Below are positions 32,668 to 42,606 of a stretch of DNA of 64,000 bases, in pieces; the first letter of the stretch is position 1, and each line of letters opens with the position of its first letter. The notes below the pieces were generated by a model that did not search any database, had not been told where the DNA came from, and saw nothing but the letters and a program-made list of their open reading frames with translations. Origin of the DNA: Arthrobacter sp. S39 (lineage in GTDB: Bacteria; Actinomycetota; Actinomycetes; Actinomycetales; Micrococcaceae); the NCBI RefSeq assembly GCF_004320525.1, contig NZ_SIHX01000015.1, positions 20,511-84,510 on the forward strand. Direction: 5' to 3'. The translations under genes were made by a program, and so were the position numbers.

Positions 32668-34254
32668 ATGGGCAATCCCGGCGACGACGGCAGGCTACCG
32701 GTCATCTACGTCCGCGGGTTCGCGGGCAACGGCTCAGCGATCAACAGTGCGGTGGACGATCCGTTCTACGGTTTCAGCCAGGGATCGGTGCACGTCCGGG
32801 CCGACAGCAGCGGCCGGGCGAAGTTCCATCAGTTCGAGTCCCCGATGCTGCGGCTGATCACTGACCACAAATACGAGGTTCCCGTCCACGGCGACCAGTG
32901 GGCTTATCTCCAGAGCGTCGACCCCGGCTCGGTGAATGCGGCCTCCGTCTGGATCCACCGGTTCTATGACGACGCCGCCGCAACGTTCTCGGAGGATCCG
33001 GAGAACTTTTCCTTCGAACGGGCAGCCGCGGATCTGTTCGAACTCATCAAGCTGGTACTGGAGAAGACCGGCGCGCCCAAGGTGTTCCTCGTGGCCCATT
33101 CCATGGGCGGCCTGATCTGCCGTTCGCTCCTGCAGCGCGTGATCCCCGAACAGCTGGCCGCGGACGGCGGCGGCGCCATCGACCCCGCCGCCGGTGCCAA
33201 CTACGTGGCCCGGGTGTTCACCTATGCCACCCCGCACGGCGGCATCAGCTTCGCCGTCGGCTTTGGCCTGCTGGAGCGTATCCGCGACGCCACCGGCTTC
33301 CAGGGCGCGGACATCTTCGGGCCGGACCGGATGTATGAATACCTCACCGCGCCGGCGCTGCGGGCCCGGCGGACCCGCGAGGACTTCAGTGGAACCAGCA
33401 TGCCGGACGACGGGTTCCCGGTGGATGAGCTGTTCTGCCTGGTGGGGTCCAACCCCGAGGACTACGACGTGGCTTTCGGCCTCTCGTCAAAGGCGGTGGG
33501 GGCCCGCAGCGACGGGCTGGTGCAGATCGAAAACGCCGCCGTCCGGGGTGCGCCCCTGGCCGTGGTGCACCGCAGCCACAGCGGCCGCTACGGCATCGTC
33601 AACTCGGAAGAGGGATACCAGAACCTGCAGCGGTTCCTTTTCGGCGACCTCAAGATCGAGGTCGAGCTGATGGGGTTCACGGTAGGCCGGGACGCCCCCA
33701 GCGACATCGAATTCCAGCTTGACGTGGGCCTGGCGATCCGCGGGCTGCCAGTGCTGGTCCACGAGCAGAGCGCCGCCCACTTCTGTCCCGTGCAGATCGA
33801 GCACTGGAAGGAAGGGAACCCCATTGATACGCCCGTGCCGTTGCTGACCACCTTCCTGTCGTCGCGTGCACCCCGGCCGAGGGTCGCCGGCAAGGAGGTG
33901 CCCCGGCTGCGGCATGCGCTCAAGCTGCGGCTCATGTCCATCAAGGAACGGCAGGGCAGGTTCTTCTTCGACGACCACATGGAGCAGACCGAGGACTGGA
34001 TGGATGCCCTGCTGGTGGACATCGAACCGCCCGGCCCCGACGGCGGGCTGCCCCGGGCCTGGGCCGCCTGGACAAGCACGGTTCCCTCAGCCATCAGGGA
34101 CTGGAACCCCGAAGAGAAGGACTTCATCGCGGACACGGAAGCCACGCCGAGGTTCTGGCGCGGGCGCATCGGCGTCCCCGGGTTCTCCCGGGAACTGCTG
34201 GGCGCGAACGCCGGCATCCGGCTGACTGTCACGCCCCGGACGGTGTCCGCCTGA
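32668..34254 (+). CDS. Alpha/beta hydrolase, lipase/PGAP1-like
   Basis: Protein of 528 aa. Residues about 10-300 are an alpha/beta hydrolase: an oxyanion region LPVIYVRGFAGNG near the start, nucleophile elbow AHSMGG with Ser145, a second conserved segment TYATPHGGISFA, and a candidate catalytic His in VVHRSHSGRYGI. This resembles lipases and PGAP1-type esterases. The C-terminal 190 residues form an unassigned beta-rich domain (FGDLKIEVELMGFTVGR onward). No signal peptide. ATG at 32668 follows GAAAGAGG. First gene of an operon with two giant proteins; its stop overlaps the next start (TGATG). Confidence 0.8.
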   Translation: MGNPGDDGRLPVIYVRGFAGNGSAINSAVDDPFYGFSQGSVHVRADSSGRAKFHQFESPMLRLITDHKYEVPVHGDQWAYLQSVDPGSVNAASVWIHRFYDDAAATFSEDPENFSFERAAADLFELIKLVLEKTGAPKVFLVAHSMGGLICRSLLQRVIPEQLAADGGGAIDPAAGANYVARVFTYATPHGGISFAVGFGLLERIRDATGFQGADIFGPDRMYEYLTAPALRARRTREDFSGTSMPDDGFPVDELFCLVGSNPEDYDVAFGLSSKAVGARSDGLVQIENAAVRGAPLAVVHRSHSGRYGIVNSEEGYQNLQRFLFGDLKIEVELMGFTVGRDAPSDIEFQLDVGLAIRGLPVLVHEQSAAHFCPVQIEHWKEGNPIDTPVPLLTTFLSSRAPRPRVAGKEVPRLRHALKLRLMSIKERQGRFFFDDHMEQTEDWMDALLVDIEPPGPDGGLPRAWAAWTSTVPSAIRDWNPEEKDFIADTEATPRFWRGRIGVPGFSRELLGANAGIRLTVTPRTVSA

Positions 34255-37200
34255 TGGCGCCACGGGGTGAAGAACCACCCGTCGAGGTCCGCCTGCTGCG
34301 CACGCATGACCTCATCGACCTGCGGCTCGAGGCGCCGGGCTGCACCATCGAACCCACCGAGGGCGGTGCAGAGCTGGTTGCCGGTGCGGATGCGTCCCTG
34401 GTGGTGCATTTTCCGCCGCAGCACGTGGGGGAGGAAGTGTGGCAGGCCGGCGCGCCGCCACCCCCTCCCGCGCAGCCACCACGCCCGTCGGATCACGTGG
34501 CGGCCGGTCGGAGCCGCCTCGTCTATGAGGTTCCCGAAGGCACCCGCATCACGTACACCCTGGAGAGCGTGCTGGAGGCCCTGCGGAGCCTCACCCTGCG
34601 GGTCTCACCGAACGCAACGCCGGCGGGCGAAGCCGGGTACCGCGGCATCCACAGGCCGGGAGACCTGGAGACGGCCATCGAGGCCCCCTACCGCCTTATT
34701 GTCTCGCCCAGCAGGCTGGGCGCCTTCCGGCACTCCAGCACGCCGGTGGGCCCGCCAAGCCGTGCAGAACTCTGGCGCACGCACCTGACGGTCCGTACGG
34801 ATACCGGAACGGACGACGGCGACACGGACCAGCGCATCGTCCGTGCCCTGTGGACCCGCGACAGTGAGCTGCCCCCGCCGGGTTTCGACCAGCCGCTCAT
34901 CCCGTTCGACCGCACCGCGATCGTTGACCAGACCAGCGGCGGGGACCCCGCCAACGCCAACACGCCGCTGCTGGTCAGCAACCTGTCGCTTTCCAGCCTG
35001 GGCGCGTGGTTCGACTGGAAGCAGTCGTGGGAGTTTCCCTCGAACATCGTCGACTACCGCCACCAGGCGTTTATGGGCCGGGACGGGTACGTCCGGGTGG
35101 CCTATCCCGGGATCCTCTTCCCGTTCGGGCACCGCTGCTTCCTGGTGAAGATCACCGAGCGCGAGGTCAAGCACCGCGACCGGCCGGTCGCCTACCTGTG
35201 GCAGCGCTGGTTCATCATCGTTCGCCAGCCCACCCGCACCTATCCGCCCGCTGACAGGGACAACCCCTTCGGCCAGGTCACGGTCAGCCCCCTGGTCACG
35301 CCCGATATCGACAAGCCGCCCGGGGACCAGCAGCCGTTTGTGCCCACCCGCAACGGGGTTCCGTTCCCGTTTACGCTGACCACCGTCGACCGCGGAGGAG
35401 GGACACGCAGCTGGGCCGCACCGCTGGTGTTCGTCCAGGCCGGCAGGGACGGACCGCAGACCTTCATCTTCCACGCCGAGGACGCCTCCCCACGGTACTT
35501 CCCGGTGCGGCAGATCCAGGGACGCGGCCAGGCGCTCGCGGTCGCCGCGCCGGTGAAGGCCGGGGACACCTCGGTGGACGTCGCGCACCTGGTCTTCGAC
35601 GGGGAGATCGACCAGGCGAACGTCACGTCGCGGCCGTTCCTGACCGAAGCGCGAGCCGTGGTGCCCTCCATGCGGCACCTGGCACCGCAGGCGCCGGCGG
35701 TCGACCTTGTGTACGCCAAGCCCTACCTCGCCGACGGCCTGCCCGCGCGGGGCCCAGACGACAAACCGGTGCCGGGGACGCCCAACGCCGGTGAGCTGGT
35801 CCTCGCCCTGAAAAGCCCGCCCGCCGCTGTCGACTTCACCACCGGCTCCGACCGGGCCGGCGGGTTCATCGCCCCCAACCTGTCCGTCAAGGGGATCTCC
35901 CGCGCCCTCGGCGCGATCGGCGAAAGCGGCAACGCGCCCTCTCCGTTCGACGCCGGCACGTTCGATCCCGCGTCGTTCCTGTCCGGTGCCATGCCCAAAC
36001 TGTTCGGCCTCTTCAGCCTGCTGGACCTGCTCAAGGTGGCCGCTTTCGACGAAGCCCCGGCGTTTGTTTCCGACGCCCTGGACGCCGTCACCAGGCTGCT
36101 CACCGAAGCACAGCGCCTCCGGGATGCGCTGGACGACGCCGGCACGCGGCTGGCCGGCGAGGTCACGGAGGCCGCCCACGATGGCGCCAGGGCGGTCGCG
36201 CAGCACGCCAAGGACCGGCTCGACGCGCGGACCGCTGTGCTGGACGCGCGCCTCGACGCGCTGATCACCGCCGTCCGGGGCCTGCCCGGCAGCCCGGACG
36301 CCGTCAGCACCGCCGCCGTCGCCCTCGCCGGGGAACTGCAGCCGCTCCTCGACGCCATTGGCGTGCCGGGGGTTCCCGCCGCCGTCCGCTCAGCGCTGGA
36401 AAAACCGGTGCAGGCGCTGAAAACCCTCACCGGCCTCGCCAAGGACGCCGCCGGCCTGGCGCAGCTGCTGCAGGGTGCCGCTGGCGGACAGGTCACCGCG
36501 CAGCTGCGCTGGCGCCCGGCAATCAAGCCATGGGGCCTTCCGGGGGTTCCCAACATCTTCAAGCCCAGGGACGAGCACGCACTGCACGTTGACGTCGAAG
36601 TCCGGGCGTCGGCGAGTGCCCCGCCGGCAGTGGACATCGTGGCGGAGATCGTCGACTTCGACCTGAACCTGATCGGCGACGGGTCCGCGGCCCTGATGAG
36701 GCTGATGTTCCGGCGGATCGGGTTCCACGCCGGATCGGCCGGCAAGCCCGAGGTGGACGTGGTCTTCGGCGGCATCGGCTTCCTCGGGCCGCTGTCCTTC
36801 GTTGACCGGCTGCGCGAACTCATCCCGTTCGACGGGTTCTCCGACCCGCCCTACGTGGACGTCACACCGTCCGGGGTTACTGCCGGCTTCGACCTGACGC
36901 TGCCCAACGTGTCCGTCGGAGTCTTCAGCCTCGAGAACATCTCACTCGGCGCCGATGCCCGGGTCCCGTTCCTCGGCGAGGCACTGACGGTGGGATTCAA
37001 CTTCTGCTCCAAGGAGGCACCGTTCCGGCTCACCGTGATGTGCATCGGCGGCGGCGGGTGGCTGGTGCTGCGGGCGTCGCCGAAGGGCCTGGTGCTCCTG
37101 GAGCTGGGGCTGGAGGCGTGCGCGTGCCTGTCGGTGGACCTGGGTGTGGCGTCCGGCTCGGTGTCCATCGCCGTCGGCGTGTACCTCCGGCTCGAGGCGG

Positions 37201-37511
37201 ACAAGGGCCTGCTCGCCGCGTATTTCCGCATCCGCGGCGAGGTGGACGTGCTGGGGCTTATCAGTGCGTCGATCACCCTGGAGCTGTCGCTGGTCTACCA
37301 CTTCGAGACCGGCAAGCTGATTGGCCGGGCCTCGCTGGTGGTGGAGGTGGACGTGCTGTTCTTCTCCGCCTCCGTGGAGATCTCCGTTGAACGCAAACTG
37401 GCAGGCTCGAAGGGGGACCCCACGATGTACCAGGTGATGCCGCCCGACGCGGACGGCATGAACGCGGACTGGGCCGAGTACTGCGGCGCGTTCGCGCCCG
37501 TGCCGGCCTAA
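34254..37511 (+). CDS. Large protein of unknown function (1085 aa)
   Basis: I recognise no family. The N-terminal 550 residues are beta-rich with several aromatic motifs (SLGAWFDWKQSWEF, YLWQRWFIIVRQPTRTY). Residues about 600-745 are helical and probably coiled-coil (DALDAVTRLLTEAQRLRDAL; AVAQHAKDRLDARTAVLDAR). The last 280 residues form a regular series of amphipathic beta strands with alternating hydrophobic residues (SIAVGVYLRLEADKGLLAAY; SLVVEVDVLFFSASVEISV), suggesting a beta barrel or a long beta sheet. There is no signal peptide and no obvious membrane helix. The ATG at 34254 overlaps the previous stop by one base (TGATG), so it is translationally coupled to the lipase-like protein. 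Possibly structural or a carrier for the hydrolases. Confidence 0.8.
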   Translation: MAPRGEEPPVEVRLLRTHDLIDLRLEAPGCTIEPTEGGAELVAGADASLVVHFPPQHVGEEVWQAGAPPPPPAQPPRPSDHVAAGRSRLVYEVPEGTRITYTLESVLEALRSLTLRVSPNATPAGEAGYRGIHRPGDLETAIEAPYRLIVSPSRLGAFRHSSTPVGPPSRAELWRTHLTVRTDTGTDDGDTDQRIVRALWTRDSELPPPGFDQPLIPFDRTAIVDQTSGGDPANANTPLLVSNLSLSSLGAWFDWKQSWEFPSNIVDYRHQAFMGRDGYVRVAYPGILFPFGHRCFLVKITEREVKHRDRPVAYLWQRWFIIVRQPTRTYPPADRDNPFGQVTVSPLVTPDIDKPPGDQQPFVPTRNGVPFPFTLTTVDRGGGTRSWAAPLVFVQAGRDGPQTFIFHAEDASPRYFPVRQIQGRGQALAVAAPVKAGDTSVDVAHLVFDGEIDQANVTSRPFLTEARAVVPSMRHLAPQAPAVDLVYAKPYLADGLPARGPDDKPVPGTPNAGELVLALKSPPAAVDFTTGSDRAGGFIAPNLSVKGISRALGAIGESGNAPSPFDAGTFDPASFLSGAMPKLFGLFSLLDLLKVAAFDEAPAFVSDALDAVTRLLTEAQRLRDALDDAGTRLAGEVTEAAHDGARAVAQHAKDRLDARTAVLDARLDALITAVRGLPGSPDAVSTAAVALAGELQPLLDAIGVPGVPAAVRSALEKPVQALKTLTGLAKDAAGLAQLLQGAAGGQVTAQLRWRPAIKPWGLPGVPNIFKPRDEHALHVDVEVRASASAPPAVDIVAEIVDFDLNLIGDGSAALMRLMFRRIGFHAGSAGKPEVDVVFGGIGFLGPLSFVDRLRELIPFDGFSDPPYVDVTPSGVTAGFDLTLPNVSVGVFSLENISLGADARVPFLGEALTVGFNFCSKEAPFRLTVMCIGGGGWLVLRASPKGLVLLELGLEACACLSVDLGVASGSVSIAVGVYLRLEADKGLLAAYFRIRGEVDVLGLISASITLELSLVYHFETGKLIGRASLVVEVDVLFFSASVEISVERKLAGSKGDPTMYQVMPPDADGMNADWAEYCGAFAPVPA

Positions 37512-37525
37512 GGCAGGAGAAACCG

Positions 37526-40500
37526 ATGCCCACCACTGTCCTGGCCACCGCGCTGCCGTACTCGCTTGCGGACGACGCGCCGTTCCACCTCACCGTCTTC
37601 ATCACCCACAAACTGACGGGCGGCGGTGCCCTGCTTTCCGGTTATCCGGCGGCCGCGGACTGGCCGGGCACACTGGCAGGCTGCACCCTGACGCTGACTA
37701 CCTCGCTGAATCCGGGCACGGCGTTGCCGCTGCGGGTGGTGTCCGCCGCAGACACCGGCGCCTGGGCCGCCGTCCTGCCGCCCGGCATCCCCGTTGCCAC
37801 GTTCCCCACGCCCGTTCTGTCCGGCGAAACCTGGCGCACCAATCCCGCGAGCCGGATGAGCGACCACGCCGTGGACCTGCACCTCGCCGCCATCACTGCC
37901 GCGCCGGCGCTCAAGCCCGGCCTGGCGAACGACCCGGTGGCGGGCGGCCTGCTGGAAACGCTCGCCAATCTTGACGAGCGGGGCGCCTTGCGGCGGCTCC
38001 TGCGGGACGCCCCCGCACGTTCACGGCGCGCGCTGCAGGTCCCCGCGCAGCGCCTCAGGGATGCACTGGCCACGATCGGCCCGCTGACAGACCCGGACGA
38101 CGCGGATCCGGAACGCGGCCACGGCCGCGAACTCCCGCCCCTGCCGCCCTACCAGTCGGAGATCGCCGAGAACCCATCACCCGTCCAGGTACTGCTGGAC
38201 GATCCCAACGCCGACCTGCGGGTCACAAGGCGCCTCGACCGCCTCGTCGGGCAGGACCTCTCGGCCAACCCGCAGCTGCAGCTGTTGGTGGACGCCCACG
38301 CGATGCGGCGGTACTACGAACGGCCGGAACAGCCGCAGCAGGAACCACGGACCGTGCCTGATCCGGACGCGCCGCCCACGCCGCGTCCGGACCGGCCGCA
38401 GCACGACTTCCACGCCAAGGCCGCGTCCTTCGGTTCCACGCCCGCGCTCCTGCGCCGGCTCGGCCTCGCTATCGATGTGGTGCTCGACGGCGTGGATGCC
38501 GCCGGTGCGCGGACCGCCCTGGCTGGTGCCACCTGGGTCAGTGTCGCCATTTCGACGCCGGATGCCGACGTCGAGGTGCTCCCGCCGCGGCGCACGTCGG
38601 TGCTGGTGGAGGGCCCGGTGTTCGCGGCCAGGTCCAGCAATGCCTGGGTGGGCGGCGCGCTGCCGCTGGGTGATGACGACTGGGTGGTGCTCGACGCGGA
38701 CCCGGACGCATCCGGGCTCAAACTCGACCAGCATGTCCGCAACCTCGCCCGCCAGTACGCGGGCGAGGCCAATGGCGACCCCGCCACGTCCGCGCCCGGC
38801 ACCCTGCGCGCCACCGGCTTCGCCCTGGCGCGCCGCAACCGGGCCGCCCAGCTGCGTGCCCGCGTGCAGCAGGCCGAGCAGCTGGCCGCGGACGACGGCA
38901 GCCGCGAGCTGCTCCTGGATGACGTTGTCCGCGGCATCCGGGTGGAGGTTTGGGACGACGCCACAAGGCAGTGGCACAGCCTGCACCGCCGCCGTGTCAC
39001 GGTGACCGGGCAGCCCGGCGGCGTGCCCGTCCTGGCGGACGCAGCCGACACCGGCTTCCTCCAGCTCTCCGCGCTCAACCGGGCCCCGGGCGATACCACC
39101 AACGGGTACTACCTGCACGAGGTGGTGGCCGGCTGGGACGGCTGGAGCCTGTCCGCCCCGCGGCCCGGCCTGACCATCGTGCACGTGGAACCGCCCGGGC
39201 CCGACGGCGCCACGGAAGCCGTCGTCGACACCCCGCCCGATGTGCCAATCGACGGCGCACACATCACCACCAGGGTGGAACCGGGATCGCTCCCGCGGCT
39301 GCGGTACGGCACGTCCTACAGCTTCCGGGTCCTCGCCGTCGACCTGGCCGGCAACTCCGTTCCCCAGGTGGCGCCCCACCACCGGATGCCGCCGGATGCT
39401 CCCGGCGAGGCAGCAGTCAGCGAGGCAGCTGTTGCCGCCGCCCGTACCCACCTTGACCGGCTGCGGAATTCCTACGGTGCGCGCGACCGTGCCGGGGTGG
39501 CGGCGGCCCGCCGCGACGCCGTCGTCGGGCATTTGCGAGCCGCCGGGCAGACAGCCGACGGAGCCGCGCCGGAAAAAGCCCTGCCTGCTGAGCTGTTGTC
39601 AGGCGACCCGGACATCGATGCCACACTGGCGGGCCTCGTGGCCCAGGCCTCAGCTCCCGAGGGGGCGGCGCCGGCACAGCGCATGCTTGACGACGTTGAA
39701 GCGGCCTCGCGCATCCTCGCGGAATCCAATGACACACTCCGTGTCCGGCCGCAGCTGCGCGTCGACCCCGCCGACTTTGCCCGCCTGGCGCGGAACGATG
39801 ACCTGGAACTGCCGGAGGAACTTCGGCTGGCCGCCCGGCCCGCCGTCACCGCTCCCCGGCCCTACCTTCGGTGGGAACCGGTTCCGGCTCCTGCCCTCGT
39901 GGCCCGCCAGGCGCTGGGAACGGGGGAGCAGCCGGCCCACCTGGTGGTCCGGAGCGGTCTGCCGCCCGGTGAGGGACTTCCGGGCGGGGACCCGGATGCG
40001 CGGCCCGCCGCCGAGCGGCACATCGCCCCGCCGAAGGCCACCCAGCTGGAGGCCGAGGCCGCCGGGTATTTCGACGCCGCGATCGGCACGGGCAACGCCG
40101 CCGAGATCCGCCGGCAATACGCGGTGGCCCTCGCCGAACGGGGGACCCTGCTGGACCAGTTCGTGCCAAGCCTCACCGATCCCAGGACCACGGACGAGCA
40201 AAACGGAATCGCCCTCGTGGACCGGCCCGGGGCGGACACCGGGTCGGCGCACCGGGCCACCCTGGCTGACATCACTGCCGACCGCGGGCGGCCCATCGGT
40301 GAGGGCCAGTACGTGGTGCACCACACCGACGCGCTGCGGCTGCCCTACCTGCCGGACCCCTTTGCCACCGGTGTCTCGCTGGTGTTCTATGAGGCGGGCG
40401 CGCTGCATGGCCTTCGTGAGCCCCGGGCGCTGCAGTCCGTCACGGTTCCCTACCCGGGATCGTGGCCCGCGCTGCAGCCGCTGCGGCTCGTCCTGGAGCC

Positions 40501-42439
40501 CGGCGACACGCTGGCCGCCCGCGTCGACGGCCACGCAATCCGTGTGTCCGTCCCGCCGGGGGAGCAGGTGCGGGTGGCGCTCTCCAGCACCCTGGACCTG
40601 GCATCGCTGGACAAATTCGGCCTGTGGCGGTCGCACCTTGCCAGCGTCGCAGACCCCGAAGACGGCTACACCACCGACGAGGTGGTGGCCGCGGCAGCCC
40701 TCATGCGTGCGGCATCCTCGGGCTGGACCTGGTGGCTGACGCCGTCGACGGACCTTCGGCTGGTACATGCCGTTCCCGCGCCCGTCCGGCCACCGGAACT
40801 CCGGGCACTCGAGGTGTTCCTGCGCCCGCCCGGCCGGGCGGTGGCGGCACTGACCGGCCTGGTGGACGTGCACGGCCCGAGCACCGACACCCTGCTGGTG
40901 CGCGCCCGGTGGACCGAGACCGTCGATGACCCCGCCGCCCCGGGGCCGCAGGCAGTGTCCAAATCCGACGTCGTGGTGCGTTCCGCCGTCGCCGCAGCCG
41001 AACGCACCGGGGTGCTGTTCCTGTACGACTTCCTGCCGACCGGCCCGCTGGCAAAGGCGCTCCGGAACATCGGCTTCCACCGGATGCTGCAGACCTTCGA
41101 GGACACCCACTACCGGCGCGTCACGTACGTTCCCTCGGGTGCCACCCGGTACTCGGAGTACTTCCCGCAACTGCCTGACCCGGAGGATCCGGTCCTCGCC
41201 GGCGAACCGGTGGAGCTCGACATTCCCTCGTCGGCACGCCCCGCCGCACCCCTTGTTGTCGATGCAGTACCGCTGCTGCGCTGGGAGGCGGCGCCCGAAC
41301 CGGCCGGCCCCTTCGCCTGGCGGCAAGTCCGGCGCTCCGGCGTGCGCATCTGGCTGGCCCGGCCATGGTTCTCGTCCGGCGACGGCGAACTGCTCGGCGT
41401 GCTCGTCTTCGATCCCGATGAATGGGTGCAGCAACCGGACGGTTCCTGGGCCCGCCGGCCCAAGGCCCGGCAGACACCCGACGCCGCCACCAGCCTGTGG
41501 GCAGCGGACCCGATCATCCAGCATGGCGGCAGCACGTCCTCGCCCACCGTGCCGCCCCTGCTCACGGTCGACCAGCTCATGCTTGACCTCGTGGAAACGG
41601 GCGCAGCGGAGGGCATCGGCATCAGCCCACCTCTTGGGGGCAGGCCGCCCGGCGGGCGGGACCGCGGCTGGCCCGACGCGCCCGGGAATCCTGTGGCCGT
41701 CGCCGCGTCCGTGCCATTGCGGGACGTCCGCGGCCGCCCATCGGTCCGGGTCCTGGGTTACCAGCCGGAGTACGACGAGGCTTCGGGCCGCTGGTTTGTC
41801 GATGTAGCCATCCACGAGACACCAGCCCTGTGGCCCTTCGTGCGCCTGGCGGTGGCCCGCTACCAGCCACACTCGATCCCCGGCTGCGAGCTCTCCCCGG
41901 TGGCGCTGACCGGCTGGGTGCAGCCCCTGCCCGCCCGGACGCTGACGGTCAGCCGGCCTGACGCAGGGCATGTCCACGTGACACTGACCGGGGTGGTCAG
42001 CTGGCTCCGCTGGGATCCGCACGGGGCGCCGGGCCTGCCGGGGGAGCAGCTCAGCGCCGACAGCCCCACGGGCGAGGCCGCCACCAGGGCATCCCGGCTG
42101 CAGCAGTCCCGGACGGTCCGTGCGTCGGTGCAAAGCCGGGCTGCCGGGGCGGGCGACCTCGAATGGCAGACGGTGTCCAGCTGGCTGCTGCTTGCCGTCA
42201 GCGTCGAAGAAAGCGGCGGGTTCCGGGCTACCTGGTCCGGGGCCATCAACCTGCCGCCGAACGCCGGGACTCCAGCCGGGGATGCGGCCAGCGTCCCGGG
42301 CCTGCGCCAGCCGGGGAGACCGGACCCGCTGTGGCGGGTGCTGGTCGAGGAACATGAACTGCTCGACGCCGACCCCGCACCGGGTGAGCGCAGCGCCCGC
42401 GTGCCGCGCCTCGTCTATGCGGACAGTGTGGCGCTGTAG
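37526..42439 (+). CDS. Giant protein of unknown function (1637 aa) with FnIII-like segment
   Basis: No family recognised. It has no signal peptide (MPTTVLATALPYSLADDAPF). A fibronectin-III-like stretch lies near residues 585-615 (RYGTSYSFRVLAVDLAGNSV). A helical region (about 635-720: AVAAARTHLDRLRNSYGARD) separates an N-terminal half from a C-terminal half that is beta-rich and Pro-rich, with repeated RPPELRALEVFLRPPGR-like and FVRLAVARYQPHS segments. A GGAGAAACC site precedes the ATG, 14 bp after the 1085-aa gene. The two giants and the lipase-like protein form one operon under promoter C-plus. Composition is typical of a large extracellular or surface protein; export route is unclear. Confidence 0.8.
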   Translation: MPTTVLATALPYSLADDAPFHLTVFITHKLTGGGALLSGYPAAADWPGTLAGCTLTLTTSLNPGTALPLRVVSAADTGAWAAVLPPGIPVATFPTPVLSGETWRTNPASRMSDHAVDLHLAAITAAPALKPGLANDPVAGGLLETLANLDERGALRRLLRDAPARSRRALQVPAQRLRDALATIGPLTDPDDADPERGHGRELPPLPPYQSEIAENPSPVQVLLDDPNADLRVTRRLDRLVGQDLSANPQLQLLVDAHAMRRYYERPEQPQQEPRTVPDPDAPPTPRPDRPQHDFHAKAASFGSTPALLRRLGLAIDVVLDGVDAAGARTALAGATWVSVAISTPDADVEVLPPRRTSVLVEGPVFAARSSNAWVGGALPLGDDDWVVLDADPDASGLKLDQHVRNLARQYAGEANGDPATSAPGTLRATGFALARRNRAAQLRARVQQAEQLAADDGSRELLLDDVVRGIRVEVWDDATRQWHSLHRRRVTVTGQPGGVPVLADAADTGFLQLSALNRAPGDTTNGYYLHEVVAGWDGWSLSAPRPGLTIVHVEPPGPDGATEAVVDTPPDVPIDGAHITTRVEPGSLPRLRYGTSYSFRVLAVDLAGNSVPQVAPHHRMPPDAPGEAAVSEAAVAAARTHLDRLRNSYGARDRAGVAAARRDAVVGHLRAAGQTADGAAPEKALPAELLSGDPDIDATLAGLVAQASAPEGAAPAQRMLDDVEAASRILAESNDTLRVRPQLRVDPADFARLARNDDLELPEELRLAARPAVTAPRPYLRWEPVPAPALVARQALGTGEQPAHLVVRSGLPPGEGLPGGDPDARPAAERHIAPPKATQLEAEAAGYFDAAIGTGNAAEIRRQYAVALAERGTLLDQFVPSLTDPRTTDEQNGIALVDRPGADTGSAHRATLADITADRGRPIGEGQYVVHHTDALRLPYLPDPFATGVSLVFYEAGALHGLREPRALQSVTVPYPGSWPALQPLRLVLEPGDTLAARVDGHAIRVSVPPGEQVRVALSSTLDLASLDKFGLWRSHLASVADPEDGYTTDEVVAAAALMRAASSGWTWWLTPSTDLRLVHAVPAPVRPPELRALEVFLRPPGRAVAALTGLVDVHGPSTDTLLVRARWTETVDDPAAPGPQAVSKSDVVVRSAVAAAERTGVLFLYDFLPTGPLAKALRNIGFHRMLQTFEDTHYRRVTYVPSGATRYSEYFPQLPDPEDPVLAGEPVELDIPSSARPAAPLVVDAVPLLRWEAAPEPAGPFAWRQVRRSGVRIWLARPWFSSGDGELLGVLVFDPDEWVQQPDGSWARRPKARQTPDAATSLWAADPIIQHGGSTSSPTVPPLLTVDQLMLDLVETGAAEGIGISPPLGGRPPGGRDRGWPDAPGNPVAVAASVPLRDVRGRPSVRVLGYQPEYDEASGRWFVDVAIHETPALWPFVRLAVARYQPHSIPGCELSPVALTGWVQPLPARTLTVSRPDAGHVHVTLTGVVSWLRWDPHGAPGLPGEQLSADSPTGEAATRASRLQQSRTVRASVQSRAAGAGDLEWQTVSSWLLLAVSVEESGGFRATWSGAINLPPNAGTPAGDAASVPGLRQPGRPDPLWRVLVEEHELLDADPAPGERSARVPRLVYADSVAL

Positions 42440-42457
42440 GCGGGCCTGAACCGGGTG

Positions 42458-42509
42458 AATTAGTTCGATGAAGAAATGCGTTGTCGCCATGTCGTTTTAT
42501 GAACTAATT
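42458..42509. promoter_or_regulatory. Long-spaced inverted repeat upstream of oxidase-transporter operon
   Basis: Perfect 9-bp arms AATTAGTTC (42458-42466) and GAACTAATT (42501-42509) are separated by 34 nt. The arms are AT-rich against a GC-rich background and sit immediately upstream of a promoter-like TTGAAC. The half-site is reminiscent of ROK-family operators in related bacteria, but the spacing is wide, so looping or two dimers would be needed. Confidence 0.5.
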
Positions 42510-42511
42510 TG

Positions 42512-42540
42512 TTGAACCGAGAATTGGCGTTACTTCAAAT
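42512..42540 (+). promoter_or_regulatory. Promoter of the oxidase-Opp-aminotransferase operon
   Basis: TTGAAC (42512-42517), a 17-bp spacer and TCAAAT (42535-42540) give a plausible sigma-70-type promoter about 65 bp before the likely start of the FAD oxidase. It abuts the inverted repeat at 42458-42509. Confidence 0.5.
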
Positions 42541-42606
42541 TGAGAATTGTGTGAATGTGCGTCAGGGAAATTGGAGGTTTATTCCCGCCGCGAATACTTT
42601 TCGAAG

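Noticed and set aside
42526..42533. Minus-strand GTAACGCC upstream of the oxidase operon
   Set aside because: Single copy, wrong strand for the operon, no 11-bp partner.
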